A stretch of 40,146 nucleotides of DNA from Desulfuromonadaceae bacterium (GTDB taxonomy: Bacteria; Desulfobacterota; Desulfuromonadia; Geobacterales; Pseudopelobacteraceae), in the NCBI GenBank assembly GCA_028712075.1, contig JAQTQX010000034.1, positions 1 to 40,146 on the forward strand, in the 5' to 3' direction. The notes under the pieces were generated by a model, which was not told where the DNA came from, did no database searches, and saw only the letters and a list, made by a program, of their open reading frames with translations. Shown here piece by piece: positions 19,177 through 27,774 of this stretch (its first letter is position 1; the number at the start of each line of letters is the position of its first letter). A program made the position numbers and the translations under genes.

Positions 19177-19206
19177 ACTATACACTTCCGAGCCTGATGA
19201 ATGCAA
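19177..19206 (-). promoter_or_regulatory. Candidate sigma-70 promoter for the DAC-like gene
   Basis: On the minus strand TTGCAT and TATAGT are spaced by 18 bases, about 37 bases before the start codon and downstream of the nifK terminator. Confidence 0.4.
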
Positions 19207-19221
19207 TCGGAGACGAACCGC

Positions 19222-19255
19222 AAAAAAGGCGCACCACGTGAAGCAGTGCGCCCTT
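19222..19255 (-). terminator. Rho-independent terminator after nifK
   Basis: On the minus strand GGGCGCAC pairs with GTGCGCC and is followed by six T's. It lies 27 bases past the nifK stop codon and should end the nifHDK transcript before the DAC-like gene. Confidence 0.85.
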
Positions 19256-19281
19256 CTGACAGTTGTAGCGATAAAGTAATA

Positions 19282-20751
19282 TCAGCGCATCAACTCAAAC
19301 TGCCGATCCTCACACGTCTCATCCTTGATATCGATAAATTTGTTACAGATTTCGGTCAGCATATTTACGGCCCCCTGATAACCAATGATCGGATAACGGT
19401 GTTTGTTGACACGGTCAAAGACAGGGAATCCGAAGCGGAACAGTGGCACCTTGGCGTCGCGGGTTGCGAACTTGCCGTGGCTATCGCCGATAACGCCATC
19501 GACCGGATCGGTCATCAGCAGGGAGCGGAGGTGCCAGAGATCCTTGTTCATATGGATTTTGCACCCCTTTCCGTACATGGAACCATCAAGCAGCGCCTGT
19601 ATTTCCTTTTCCACCTTCTTGCTGCCGCGGCTGCAAAGAACATGGTACGGTATGGCACCCATCTCCAGAAGAAAGGAGACATAGCCCATCAGGTAATCCG
19701 GATCACCATAGACGGCGAACTTCTTGCCGTGCATGTACTGGTGCGAGTCGGTGATGGCATCCACAGCACGCCCGCGCTCATTTTTCAGAGATGCAGGCAC
19801 TTCCTTGCCGAACAGTTCGGCAACCTTCATGATGAAATCATCGGTCTTTGCAATACCCATAGGCATCGGCATGGTGGCATGCTTGCCGGAGTAGTTGTCC
19901 TTGATCCAACTGAAGGTCTTCGGAGTGGCATACGGACCGATGGCGATGGTCGCCTTGCCGTTGATTGAATCAGCGGCGTCCTCCAGTTTGGTGCCGCCGG
20001 CGTACACGTGGTAGCTGCCGTCGCAGGGGGAATCGAACGTGTCGGAGATGTCAGCCAGCACAGTGAAAGGAATACCGAATTCCTTCAGGATGCGCTTGTA
20101 CTCTCGGTAGTCACCGGTATTGAAGTCGCAGCCGGCGATCAGGTTCAGCTTACCGGTACAGCGCCCTTCGATCTGTTTCCCCTCGGTCAGGGTCTGCAGG
20201 ATCGAAACCAGCATTGAATCATAGCCATGGATATGGGTACCGTTGAAGCTTGGAGTGTTGGCGTACGGAACCGGCATATCCTTGGGCACGCAATTTTTTT
20301 GCTTGGCGTTCTTGATGAACGCGGTCAGGTCGTCGCCGATTACTTCCGGCATGCAGGAGGTGAACACCGCAATCATCTTTGGTTTGTAGATGGTGTTGGC
20401 ATTTTCAAGCCCTTCATGGAGGTTGTTCTGACCACCGAATACGGCGCCGTCCTCTGTCATGGAGTCGGATACCGCCGGAGCAGGTTCACGGAAATGGCGG
20501 TTCAGGGTCGAACGGTAATAAGAAGCACATCCCTGTGAACCATGCACGAACGGCAACGTCCCTTCAAAGCCATGGGCGGCCAACTGGGCTCCGAGCGGCT
20601 GGCAGGCGTGGACCGGGTTGATTACCAGCGCCTGACGGGCAAAGTTTTTCTCTTTATATTCTTCGGTATTGATCCAGTTCTGGACCTTTTCAATTTCTTC
20701 AGGTGTGGTCTCGACAACCTTTTTGACTTCAAGTCCCAGTAAGTTTGACAT
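19282..20751 (-). CDS. nifK: Nitrogenase molybdenum-iron protein beta subunit NifK
   Basis: This 489-residue protein is the beta subunit of the MoFe protein, the site where electrons enter the P-cluster. The three P-cluster cysteines are present: C50 (PVHACQPLG), C75 (HGSQGCASYYR) and C133 (FTSCMPEVIGDD). The N-terminal arm is about 20 residues shorter than in Azotobacter vinelandii, where the same cysteines are at 70, 95 and 153, a form seen in anaerobes. The ATG at 20751 has AAAGGAG upstream. It follows nifD after a 141-bp gap holding palindromic repeats, and is followed by a terminator. No nifT, nifX or nifZ follows. Confidence 0.98.
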   Translation of the reverse strand: MSNLLGLEVKKVVETTPEEIEKVQNWINTEEYKEKNFARQALVINPVHACQPLGAQLAAHGFEGTLPFVHGSQGCASYYRSTLNRHFREPAPAVSDSMTEDGAVFGGQNNLHEGLENANTIYKPKMIAVFTSCMPEVIGDDLTAFIKNAKQKNCVPKDMPVPYANTPSFNGTHIHGYDSMLVSILQTLTEGKQIEGRCTGKLNLIAGCDFNTGDYREYKRILKEFGIPFTVLADISDTFDSPCDGSYHVYAGGTKLEDAADSINGKATIAIGPYATPKTFSWIKDNYSGKHATMPMPMGIAKTDDFIMKVAELFGKEVPASLKNERGRAVDAITDSHQYMHGKKFAVYGDPDYLMGYVSFLLEMGAIPYHVLCSRGSKKVEKEIQALLDGSMYGKGCKIHMNKDLWHLRSLLMTDPVDGVIGDSHGKFATRDAKVPLFRFGFPVFDRVNKHRYPIIGYQGAVNMLTEICNKFIDIKDETCEDRQFELMR

Positions 20752-20796
20752 GGTGTATCTCCTTTGACGGGAAACTCATCCGTTACACCGCCATGA

Positions 20797-20889
20797 TTTA
20801 AGTCCCCCTTTACGAAAGGGGGATTCAGGGGGATTTGCTCTTATGCTAAATCCCCCCCCAGCCCCCCTTTCTTAAAGGGGGGAGCTAAC
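20797..20889. repeat. nifD-nifK intergenic palindromic repeats, copy 2
   Basis: Two G/C-rich hairpins stand head to head: GTCCCCCTTT/AAAGGGGGA at 20803-20823 and CCCCCCTTT/AAAGGGGGG at 20861-20882. The second half, read on the minus strand, begins GTTAGCTCCCCCC and matches the repeat before cheW. Such a structure inside nifHDK could stabilise upstream mRNA or reduce nifK expression relative to nifHD. Confidence 0.7.
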
Positions 20890-20892
20890 TTC

Positions 20893-22338
20893 TTAAAACG
20901 GTGCCTTCACCAGATTCCAGGTCGGGCTGTTAATTGCCATATCGATGTCGCGGGCAAATACCTCGAAACCTTTGTAGCCGTGGTACGGTCCGGAGTAATC
21001 CCAGCTGTGCATCTGGCGGAAAGGGATGCCCATCTTCTGGAATACATATTTTTCCTTGATGCCGGAGCCGATCAGGTCAGGTTTGAGTGCGTCTGCAAAC
21101 TTCTCGAACTCATATTCGGATGGATCGTCATACACGACAGTGCCATCGGGCATTTCCGGCGCAGTACGGTCGTAGTCGTCGGTATGTGCAAATTCATAGC
21201 CGGAACCGACGCAATCCATGCCGAGATCTTCATAGGCGCCGATGGTGTGGCGCGGACGGAGGCCGCCGACCAGCAGCATGACTTTCTTGCCGTCCAGGCG
21301 CGGCTTGTACTCTTCGACGATAGCCTGCATGATCGGATCGTATTTGGCGATCACGGCTTCCACCTTGGCCTTGATATTGTCGTCGAACAGCTCTGCAAGT
21401 TTGCGCAGACTCTCCCTGATCTTGGTCGGCCCGAAGAAGTTGAGCTCGATCCAGGGGATGCCGTACTTCTCTTCCATGACCTTGCACATATAGTTCATGG
21501 AACGGTAGCAGTGGATGACGTTAAGCTTTACCGTATGGGTGGCGGCAATCTTTTCCAGTTCTCCGTCACCGGTCCAGACCGACTTGACGTTGAGTCCGCA
21601 CTCTTCGAGCAGCGGTTTGGTTGACCAGGCATCTCCGCCAATGTTGTATTCACCGATCAGGGCGATGTCATACGGGCTTTCCGGTTCGGCATATTCGCGG
21701 GTACCAATGATATAGTCGCGGATGGTGTCATTGGAGATATGGTGGCCGAGCGACTGGGAAACACCTCGGAAACCTTCGCAGTTGCAGGGAATGATCGGAA
21801 TGTCAAGTTCCTTTGCAGCGGTCTTGGCGACCGAGTTGATATCATCGCCGATCAGACCAACCGGGCATTCGGACAGGACTGAAATGCCTTTTGCCAGCGG
21901 GAACAGATCATGAGCCTCTGCCAGCAGAGTCTTGAGTTTCTTGTCGCCCCCGTAGACGATGTCCTTTTCCTGGAAATCGGAGGTAAACTGCATCGGGAAG
22001 CTGGTAACGCCGGTGATGCCGCTCATCATATTACGGCGCGTGCCCCAGGAGTACCAGCCGCAGCCGACCGGGCCGTGAGAAACGTGAACCATATCGCGGA
22101 TCGGGCCCCACACAACACCCTTTGCTCCGGCGTAGGCGCAGCCACGGGCACTCATGACACCGGGAACGGTTTTCTTGTTGGATTTGACACAGGCGGAACC
22201 GGAACCCTGGTCATTGGCGCCAAGGTGCGGAGCGCGTTTTTTTTTGGCTTTATCGGGATATACCGACAGGGTTTCAGCGATCAAGGCCTCTGTCGATTCT
22301 TTGGTAATGCCGTCTATTGTGCGAATCTTGTCTGACAT
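20893..22338 (-). CDS. nifD: Nitrogenase molybdenum-iron protein alpha subunit NifD
   Basis: This 481-residue protein carries the active-site cofactor of molybdenum nitrogenase. P-cluster cysteines are C67 ([11 protein letters not shown]), C93 ([11 protein letters not shown]) and C158 ([12 protein letters not shown]); cofactor ligands are C277 ([11 protein letters not shown]) and H444 ([10 protein letters not shown]). Q195 and H199 in [10 protein letters not shown] match the residues that line the FeMo-cofactor pocket, which marks it as the Mo form and not the V or Fe-only form. Length is normal for the family. It lies between nifH and nifK; the 126-bp gap to nifH holds an inverted repeat instead of the nifI1/nifI2 genes seen in some anaerobes. 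Confidence 0.98.
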   Translation of the reverse strand: MSDKIRTIDGITKESTEALIAETLSVYPDKAKKKRAPHLGANDQGSGSACVKSNKKTVPGVMSARGCAYAGAKGVVWGPIRDMVHVSHGPVGCGWYSWGTRRNMMSGITGVTSFPMQFTSDFQEKDIVYGGDKKLKTLLAEAHDLFPLAKGISVLSECPVGLIGDDINSVAKTAAKELDIPIIPCNCEGFRGVSQSLGHHISNDTIRDYIIGTREYAEPESPYDIALIGEYNIGGDAWSTKPLLEECGLNVKSVWTGDGELEKIAATHTVKLNVIHCYRSMNYMCKVMEEKYGIPWIELNFFGPTKIRESLRKLAELFDDNIKAKVEAVIAKYDPIMQAIVEEYKPRLDGKKVMLLVGGLRPRHTIGAYEDLGMDCVGSGYEFAHTDDYDRTAPEMPDGTVVYDDPSEYEFEKFADALKPDLIGSGIKEKYVFQKMGIPFRQMHSWDYSGPYHGYKGFEVFARDIDMAINSPTWNLVKAPF

Positions 22339-22367
22339 ATCATGTCTCCTTGGTGATGTCGGGTTAC

Positions 22368-22457
22368 GTAGGGGCGAATCTTGTATTCGCCCGATGATGC
22401 AATTTGCCGCGTTGTCTGGCGATCACAAAGCGGGCGAACACAAGGTATCGCCCCTAC
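22368..22457. repeat. Inverted repeat in the nifH-nifD gap
   Basis: The arms 22368-22392 and 22432-22457 both read, from their outer end, GTAGGGGCGA then a short variable part, CTTGT and TTCGCCC. They face each other across a 39-base spacer and would form a stem of about 24 pairs in mRNA. The sequence resembles a dispersed palindromic repeat I know from many genomes. It may set the high nifH to nifDK ratio needed for nitrogenase. Confidence 0.8.
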
Positions 22458-22464
22458 AACCATT

Positions 22465-23349
<885 letters not shown>

Positions 23350-23443
23350 TCATCCGTGAGTCTGTGGGGATTTAGTAAGTTGGAAAAATTCTGCGGGTCG
23401 TTGCAGAAACTTTCGTGAACGAACTATTTTGTTTTGGCGGGGC

Positions 23444-23480
23444 AAATAAAAAGGCGCCCCGGTATTACGGAGGCGCCTTT
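23444..23480 (-). terminator. Intrinsic terminator within the nifH leader
   Basis: On the minus strand AAAGGCGCC pairs with GGCGCCTTT, extended inside by CCG/CGG, and is followed by TTTTTATTT. It lies between the sigma-54 promoter (23540-23554) and the nifH start (23328), so nifH can be made only if it is bypassed. It may also work weakly on the plus strand. Confidence 0.85.
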
Positions 23481-23505
23481 GCCTGTACAAACTATCTGCG
23501 TTTAT
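23471..23505 (-). promoter_or_regulatory. Candidate ANTAR-type antiterminator hairpins
   Basis: On the minus strand AGGC and GCCT (23471-23484) close a six-base loop AAAGGC, with A at loop position 1 and G at position 4 as in targets of ANTAR RNA-binding proteins. This hairpin uses the left arm of the terminator and so excludes it. Just upstream a six-pair hairpin (23487-23505, ATAAAC/GTTTGT) has a seven-base loop, so it is an imperfect match to the expected first hairpin. Geobacter sulfurreducens is known to control nif leaders by such antitermination (the GnfK/GnfR system). Confidence 0.55.
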
Positions 23506-23539
23506 CAATTGAACTGATTGCTCTTTGGTTCAGATTATA

Positions 23540-23554
23540 GCATAGGGTGTGCCA
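23540..23554 (-). promoter_or_regulatory. Sigma-54 promoter of nifH
   Basis: On the minus strand the sequence TGGCAC-ACCCT-ATGC has the invariant GG and GC separated by ten bases, as in -24/-12 promoters read by RpoN. Only one base departs from the usual TTGC half. Confidence 0.8.
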
Positions 23555-23589
23555 AAATTATTTTATGCAGCAATAACGGATAGTTGAAG

Positions 23590-23605
23590 TTTTGTGCACA
23601 CAAAA
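23590..23605. promoter_or_regulatory. Palindrome upstream of the nifH promoter, possible enhancer site
   Basis: TTTTGTGCACACAAAA is a 16-bp near-perfect palindrome about 36-51 bp upstream of the -24 element. Its place suits an activator of sigma-54, but I find no classical NifA site (TGT-N10-ACA), so the partner is unknown. Confidence 0.4.
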
Positions 23606-23674
23606 AAGGCGGATTGCGGAGGATGTTTCGGGGGCTGCTGGCGCCGGCGGCGCAGGCAGGTGCTGAAAATATAA

Positions 23675-24733
23675 TCAGCCGGGAAGCAGGCGGAACGCCG
23701 AGGCCTTGATGGCGGCAAAAATTGTGCTTTTTGGAACGATACCGAGTTCGTTGACAGCATCCTGAACAACTTCAGCAATCAGTGTATTACCGGAACAGTC
23801 AAGCTCCACGCCGATTTTTCGACCGGAATTAAAGAGTGAGCAGACCGTACACGGGAACAGGTTGCGGGCGCTGATCGCTTCCGGGTGCTGCTTGAAGAGG
23901 ATGATGTCCTTGGAGGAAAGCTCCGCCGTGGAACCGGTGCGCTCCGAGCCGGACGAAATCAGCAACTGCGCGGCCCCCCACGGATAGGAGTAAAGCCCGG
24001 CGACTGGAGATGGCAACCCCAGATTCAGCAGATTGATATACCCCACTTGACTGCTCCCCATACAATTTCTTGCAAGTTGTTCGCTGGTGGTCTGCCCGAG
24101 CATGGCACCCTTTTCAAATGCCAGGACCGTGTCAGTCATGAGGCGCATCTCCACTATCGAATGGGAGATAAACAGGTACGGAATACCGAACTCGCTGCTG
24201 ACGCTCTTCAGGTAGGGAATGATCTGGAAGCGAAGAGAGTCGTCCAGTGCGGAGAGCGGTTCATCCATCAGCAACAGGCGGGGGTTGGCCAGAATTGCGC
24301 GGCCAAGCGCAACGCGCTGTTTTTCGCCTCCCGAAAGGTTGGTGACGCCGCGACCGAGAAGCTCTTCAAGCTTCAACACTGCAACAAGTGCGTCGAAATC
24401 AATGGTGCGGTATTTTGCCGGGCAGCGTTTGAAACCATAGAGCAGGTTGTTCTTGACGCTGAGATGCGGAAACAGGCAGTGCTGCTGGAATACCATGGCA
24501 ATGCGTCGCTGTTCCGGATTTGTGTTGATACGCCTCGCACTGCTGAACAGACATTCTCCATCCATGACAATCTCGCCGTCGTCAGGAGCAACGAGTCCCG
24601 CCAGCATGCTGACCAGAGTCGACTTGCCGCTGCCTGACTTGCCGAAAATACCGATTCTGTTGCCGCTGAATTCGATGTCGGTAGACAACGTAAAATCGCC
24701 GAAACTTTTTTTAACGTTCATGGAGAGTTGCAT
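23675..24733 (-). CDS. modC: Molybdate ABC transporter ATP-binding protein ModC
   Basis: This 352-residue ATPase powers molybdate import through ModB. It has Walker A GKSGSGKST (31-39), Q-loop FQQHCLFPH, signature LSGGEKQR (133-140), Walker B LLLMDEP (153-159) and an H-loop histidine in LFISHS. Residues about 285-350 form a C-terminal TOBE-type domain that in ModC proteins binds oxyanion and gives feedback inhibition. It starts one base after the modB stop, so the two are co-translated. It is the last mod gene; the nifH promoter lies in the 346-bp gap after it. Confidence 0.95.
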   Translation of the reverse strand: MQLSMNVKKSFGDFTLSTDIEFSGNRIGIFGKSGSGKSTLVSMLAGLVAPDDGEIVMDGECLFSSARRINTNPEQRRIAMVFQQHCLFPHLSVKNNLLYGFKRCPAKYRTIDFDALVAVLKLEELLGRGVTNLSGGEKQRVALGRAILANPRLLLMDEPLSALDDSLRFQIIPYLKSVSSEFGIPYLFISHSIVEMRLMTDTVLAFEKGAMLGQTTSEQLARNCMGSSQVGYINLLNLGLPSPVAGLYSYPWGAAQLLISSGSERTGSTAELSSKDIILFKQHPEAISARNLFPCTVCSLFNSGRKIGVELDCSGNTLIAEVVQDAVNELGIVPKSTIFAAIKASAFRLLPG

Positions 24734-24734
24734 A

Positions 24735-25418
24735 TCAGTCCCTCCGCGCCATTTTCCGCGCCATCAACTCATGCATAAACAACACCGCCATGGAAATAAC
24801 CACGGAAACCAGACAGAGGGCCAGTGCCATAGTCTCGCTTGCCGGTGAACTCGCATATTCGTAGATGGCAAGGGGAATGGTCTGCGTCACACCGGGAATA
24901 TTGCCTGCCACGATGATGGTAGCGCCGAATTCGCCAAGGCTGCGGGCAAACATAAGTGATGAGCCGGCCAGCAGTCCGGGGGTTGAGAGTGGCAGAATAA
25001 CAGTCAGCAGCGTGTCATACCATGGCGCCCCGAGAGTCCGGGAGGCATTGACAAGCTGCCGGTCGATCCCTTCCATGCAGACCCGTAATGAGCGCACCAG
25101 GAGGGGAAAACCGACAACAGCAGAGGCGATGACGGCTGCTTTAAGGGTGAAGATCAGACGAATACCGGCATCGTTGAGCAGAGAGCCAAGCCAGCCATGC
25201 TTGCCGAGCAGAAGCAGGAGAAAATATCCCACGACCACCGGCGGCAGCGTCAATGGCAGGTTTACGAACACTTCCAGCACCATCTTGCCGCGGAATCTGA
25301 CAAAGGTAATCAGATAGGCAACGGCAAAACCAAACGGCAACGAGAGCAGCGTCGCGGCAAACGCAACCTGCAGTGAAAGCCGCATGGCATCGTAATCTGT
25401 GGAGGTTAGTGGAATCAT
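24735..25418 (-). CDS. modB: Molybdate ABC transporter permease ModB
   Basis: This 227-residue inner-membrane protein forms the molybdate channel. Several hydrophobic segments are visible, beginning at LSLQVAFAATLLSLPFGFAV, and the cytoplasmic EAA-type loop is present near ASRTLGAPWYDTLLTVILP, ending in ARSLGEFGATIIVAGN, which is typical for ModB. It lies between the MoaE-like gene and modC. Confidence 0.96.
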   Translation of the reverse strand: MIPLTSTDYDAMRLSLQVAFAATLLSLPFGFAVAYLITFVRFRGKMVLEVFVNLPLTLPPVVVGYFLLLLLGKHGWLGSLLNDAGIRLIFTLKAAVIASAVVGFPLLVRSLRVCMEGIDRQLVNASRTLGAPWYDTLLTVILPLSTPGLLAGSSLMFARSLGEFGATIIVAGNIPGVTQTIPLAIYEYASSPASETMALALCLVSVVISMAVLFMHELMARKMARRD

Positions 25419-25442
25419 CGGTGTCCTTCAAAAAATAAGCGA

Positions 25443-25823
25443 TTAGTCGCACACTTCTACTTTAATAATGTTCTTTATTTTTCTTATGCAGCCAAGCCCC
25501 TTTTTACATGCCTCAAAGGCATCCTCACTGTTCGGGGAACTGACGGCAACGAGTGAGATAATATCACCAAGGCCAAGACGTCCGGTGCGCCGCATCAAGA
25601 GTATATCAGACACGGTATGTTCAGTGCAGAGCCGGTCAGCTATTTCCTGAAGCTCGGCTTTAGTATCGTTATTTGCCGTAAAATCAATGTAACTTGTTGT
25701 CCCGCCTTCTCCGGCCAACGGCTTAACCACGGCATAGTGCAGCAAAACTGAACCGGTGCTTTCCGTATTTATCATGCCATATGCCTTTGCCGGGTTTATT
25801 GGTTCTGCCGTAACCACCACCAT
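25443..25823 (-). CDS. MoaE-like protein within the mod operon
   Basis: This 126-residue protein aligns by eye with MoaE, the large subunit of molybdopterin synthase: a beta-rich start (TGSVLLHYAVVKP), then RRTGRLGLGDIISLVAVSS, then DAFEACKKGLGCIRKIKNIIKVEV, matching the HRIG-L-GD, AHR-AFEA and K--PFWK-E parts of MoaE. The paired His-Arg before AFEA is replaced (SPNSEDAFEAC) and the proline-tryptophan of the final motif is missing, so its catalytic pocket is altered. It may be a binding protein or regulator derived from MoaE instead of a working synthase subunit. It lies 15 bases after modA and before modB. ATG 25823 has GGGGAGG upstream. Confidence 0.6.
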   Translation of the reverse strand: MVVVTAEPINPAKAYGMINTESTGSVLLHYAVVKPLAGEGGTTSYIDFTANNDTKAELQEIADRLCTEHTVSDILLMRRTGRLGLGDIISLVAVSSPNSEDAFEACKKGLGCIRKIKNIIKVEVCD

Positions 25824-25838
25824 ACTACCTCCCCGGAA

Positions 25839-26582
25839 TCAGTGTGATGTAAATCCGTATTTTTTAAGTACCGACTTTGCCTCATCACCGTGAAGATAGG
25901 CAAAAAAAGCAGCAGCATCCTTGTTTTTTCCCCCTGTAACCGTCAACGACATCGGATAGGTTACCTTCGGGTAAAGTTCCTGTGGAACGGTAAAGAGTAT
26001 TTTTGTCTGCTTCGCCTGAAGAGCATCGGTTCTGTAAACGAAGGCGCCGTCCACCTCACCTTTCTCGGCATACATAAGGCACTCTCGCACATCCCTGGCC
26101 ATGACAAGCTTCTTTTCAAGCTGTTTGTCAAGACCGGCTTTTTTGATTGCAGCAGTGGCATATTCTCCTGCTGGAACACTCTTCGGGCTGCCAATAGCGA
26201 TTCTGTCCAGCTTGATTAAATCCCGCATCGATAATGCCTTGCCCGGAGCACCGGCAAAGACCAGAGTGTTGTAGGCAAATGTTGAAATGCCGTCTATTTC
26301 GATCAGCTTCTTCTCCTTTAGATACTCCATCCACTTTTCGTTGGCGGAAACATACACATCCGCCGGTGCCCCGTTTTCAATCTGCTTGGCAAGGGCGCCC
26401 GATGCCCCGTAGTTTTTCCTGAACGAGATCTGAGAGTTCTTTTTAGAATAAGCATCAGTAAGTTCATTGAATACATCTTTCATACTGGCGGCGACGGAGA
26501 GATTGACATCACCGGCCAGTGCCGGTGCCGCCAGAATTAACACACAAAACAACGGAATTAGTATCCTGATAGCATTTTTCAT
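25839..26582 (-). CDS. modA: Molybdate-binding periplasmic protein ModA
   Basis: This 247-residue protein captures molybdate (and probably tungstate) in the periplasm for ModBC. Residues 1-23 are a signal peptide with cleavage after PALA. The mature start VNLSVAASMKDVFNEL and the serine-rich ASGALAKQIENGAPADVYVSAN segments are typical of ModA ligand-binding loops. ATG 26582 has GGAGG eight bases upstream; the longer frame from a TTG at 26597 includes that site and is rejected. Confidence 0.95.
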   Translation of the reverse strand: MKNAIRILIPLFCVLILAAPALAGDVNLSVAASMKDVFNELTDAYSKKNSQISFRKNYGASGALAKQIENGAPADVYVSANEKWMEYLKEKKLIEIDGISTFAYNTLVFAGAPGKALSMRDLIKLDRIAIGSPKSVPAGEYATAAIKKAGLDKQLEKKLVMARDVRECLMYAEKGEVDGAFVYRTDALQAKQTKILFTVPQELYPKVTYPMSLTVTGGKNKDAAAFFAYLHGDEAKSVLKKYGFTSH

Positions 26583-26629
26583 ACGGTGAACCTCCAAAAA
26601 TAATATGAGTTTGTCTGTATAAGTTGTTA

Positions 26630-27478
26630 TCAGACGGGTTGAATAGTGACACCGATATCGGACGGTTTTCCGAAATAGACCGATGACAGCACGATGATGT
26701 CGATGCCGGTTGCCGCGTATTCAGCGGCATTGGCTTCGTTGATGCCACCGGCGGCCGAAATCTGGATGTTCGGGTTGGCTGACCGTATCGCGGTGACCGC
26801 CTCTGCCAATTCAGAGGGCGCAATTTTATCGAGCTGCACGATGTCGGCGCCACTCCGGGCAATAAGCAGGGCTTCTTCAGCCGTGTCAGCTTCGATGATG
26901 ATCTTTGACTCACGTGCCGTTAACTTCAGTTCTGATACGGTGTCAAGGAACGCCTCCAACCCTCCGAGAAAGGCGGTATGCTGTTTGAACACCAGCACGG
27001 ACTCCGATAACCCCAGGCGATGAGGCAAAGCGCCACCGGCTGTGATGGCTTTGATAACGATCTTCTTGGTTCCGGGAAATGATTTACGGGTAGTTACAAC
27101 AGATAGCGTTGAATTAGCGGTTCTACACTTTTCAACAATCCGCCCGGTTCGAGAGGCGATGCCCGAAGCATACTCCAGCAGGTTCAATGCAACTTTCCAC
27201 CCGGCGTGCAGCGCCTGTGCCGGACCGACAGCAGCAAGAAACTCGATACCCGGAAACAGTTTTGTGCCGCTGGGCATGCAGGAAGTGAGTGATGCTCCGC
27301 TTTTCTGCAGTACTCTCGCCGCCTCTTCCGTGCAGCAAAGAGTGGTCTCTTCGCGGGTAGAAAAGATAATGCGTCCCGGAACAGTACCAAAGCCAAGCAG
27401 ATGGGTGGTCAAGTCGCCGTACGGGACGTCCTCTTCAATAAAATGCTCAATATCGCTGTCAGGAATGCAGGTAATCAT
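26630..27478 (-). CDS. modD: ModD, NadC-like phosphoribosyltransferase of mod operons
   Basis: This 282-residue protein belongs to the quinolinate phosphoribosyltransferase (NadC) fold but has the form found in mod operons. The N-terminal EDVPYGDLTTHLLG, the RTSR-like motif SRTGRIVEKCR, the motif TTRKSFPGTKK and the C-terminal AAGGINEANAAEYAATGIDIIV mark the fold. The segment AITAGGALPHRLGLSESVLVF replaces the NadC catalytic GG-NHR-GL-D region in a way typical of ModD. The reaction is not established. It precedes modA by 47 bp and belongs to the same transcript. Confidence 0.85.
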   Translation of the reverse strand: MITCIPDSDIEHFIEEDVPYGDLTTHLLGFGTVPGRIIFSTREETTLCCTEEAARVLQKSGASLTSCMPSGTKLFPGIEFLAAVGPAQALHAGWKVALNLLEYASGIASRTGRIVEKCRTANSTLSVVTTRKSFPGTKKIVIKAITAGGALPHRLGLSESVLVFKQHTAFLGGLEAFLDTVSELKLTARESKIIIEADTAEEALLIARSGADIVQLDKIAPSELAEAVTAIRSANPNIQISAAGGINEANAAEYAATGIDIIVLSSVYFGKPSDIGVTIQPV

Positions 27479-27532
27479 AAATACCCCCCCTACTTTTTAG
27501 CTCATCAAAACAATTAAAACCAAAAATAATCT

Positions 27533-27653
27533 AACAGGGATACAAGGGATAAAGGGGATACAACCGTAAAATCGTAAAGACTTTTTTAGCTTAAAATCAA
27601 GAGATGTGCCTTTGCTTTGTGCCTTTATCCCTTTTATCCTGTTCATCCCTGTT
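27533..27653. repeat. Intergenic inverted repeat upstream of modD
   Basis: The left arm (27533-27560, starting AACAGGGATA and containing AAGGGATAAAGG) is matched by a right arm (27622-27653) whose reverse complement starts AACAGGGATGAACAGG and also contains AAGGGATAAAGG. The 296-bp gap between modD and modE holds this element and otherwise nothing I can support as a gene; the mod promoter was not identified here. Confidence 0.6.
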
Positions 27654-27774
27654 AAATAAAGGTTTTTGCCTGTATCGGCTTCCCAATAATCTTTCATGGT
27701 TTCGTTATAGTTAAAAACATACAACGGTATGCCGCAAAAAAGGGACAGCGCCATTGATATCCCTTTGATTTGAA

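Noticed and set aside
20893..22338. Vanadium or iron-only nitrogenase
   Set aside because: NifD has the Q and H pocket residues and length of the molybdenum form, and no vnfG/anfG gene is present.
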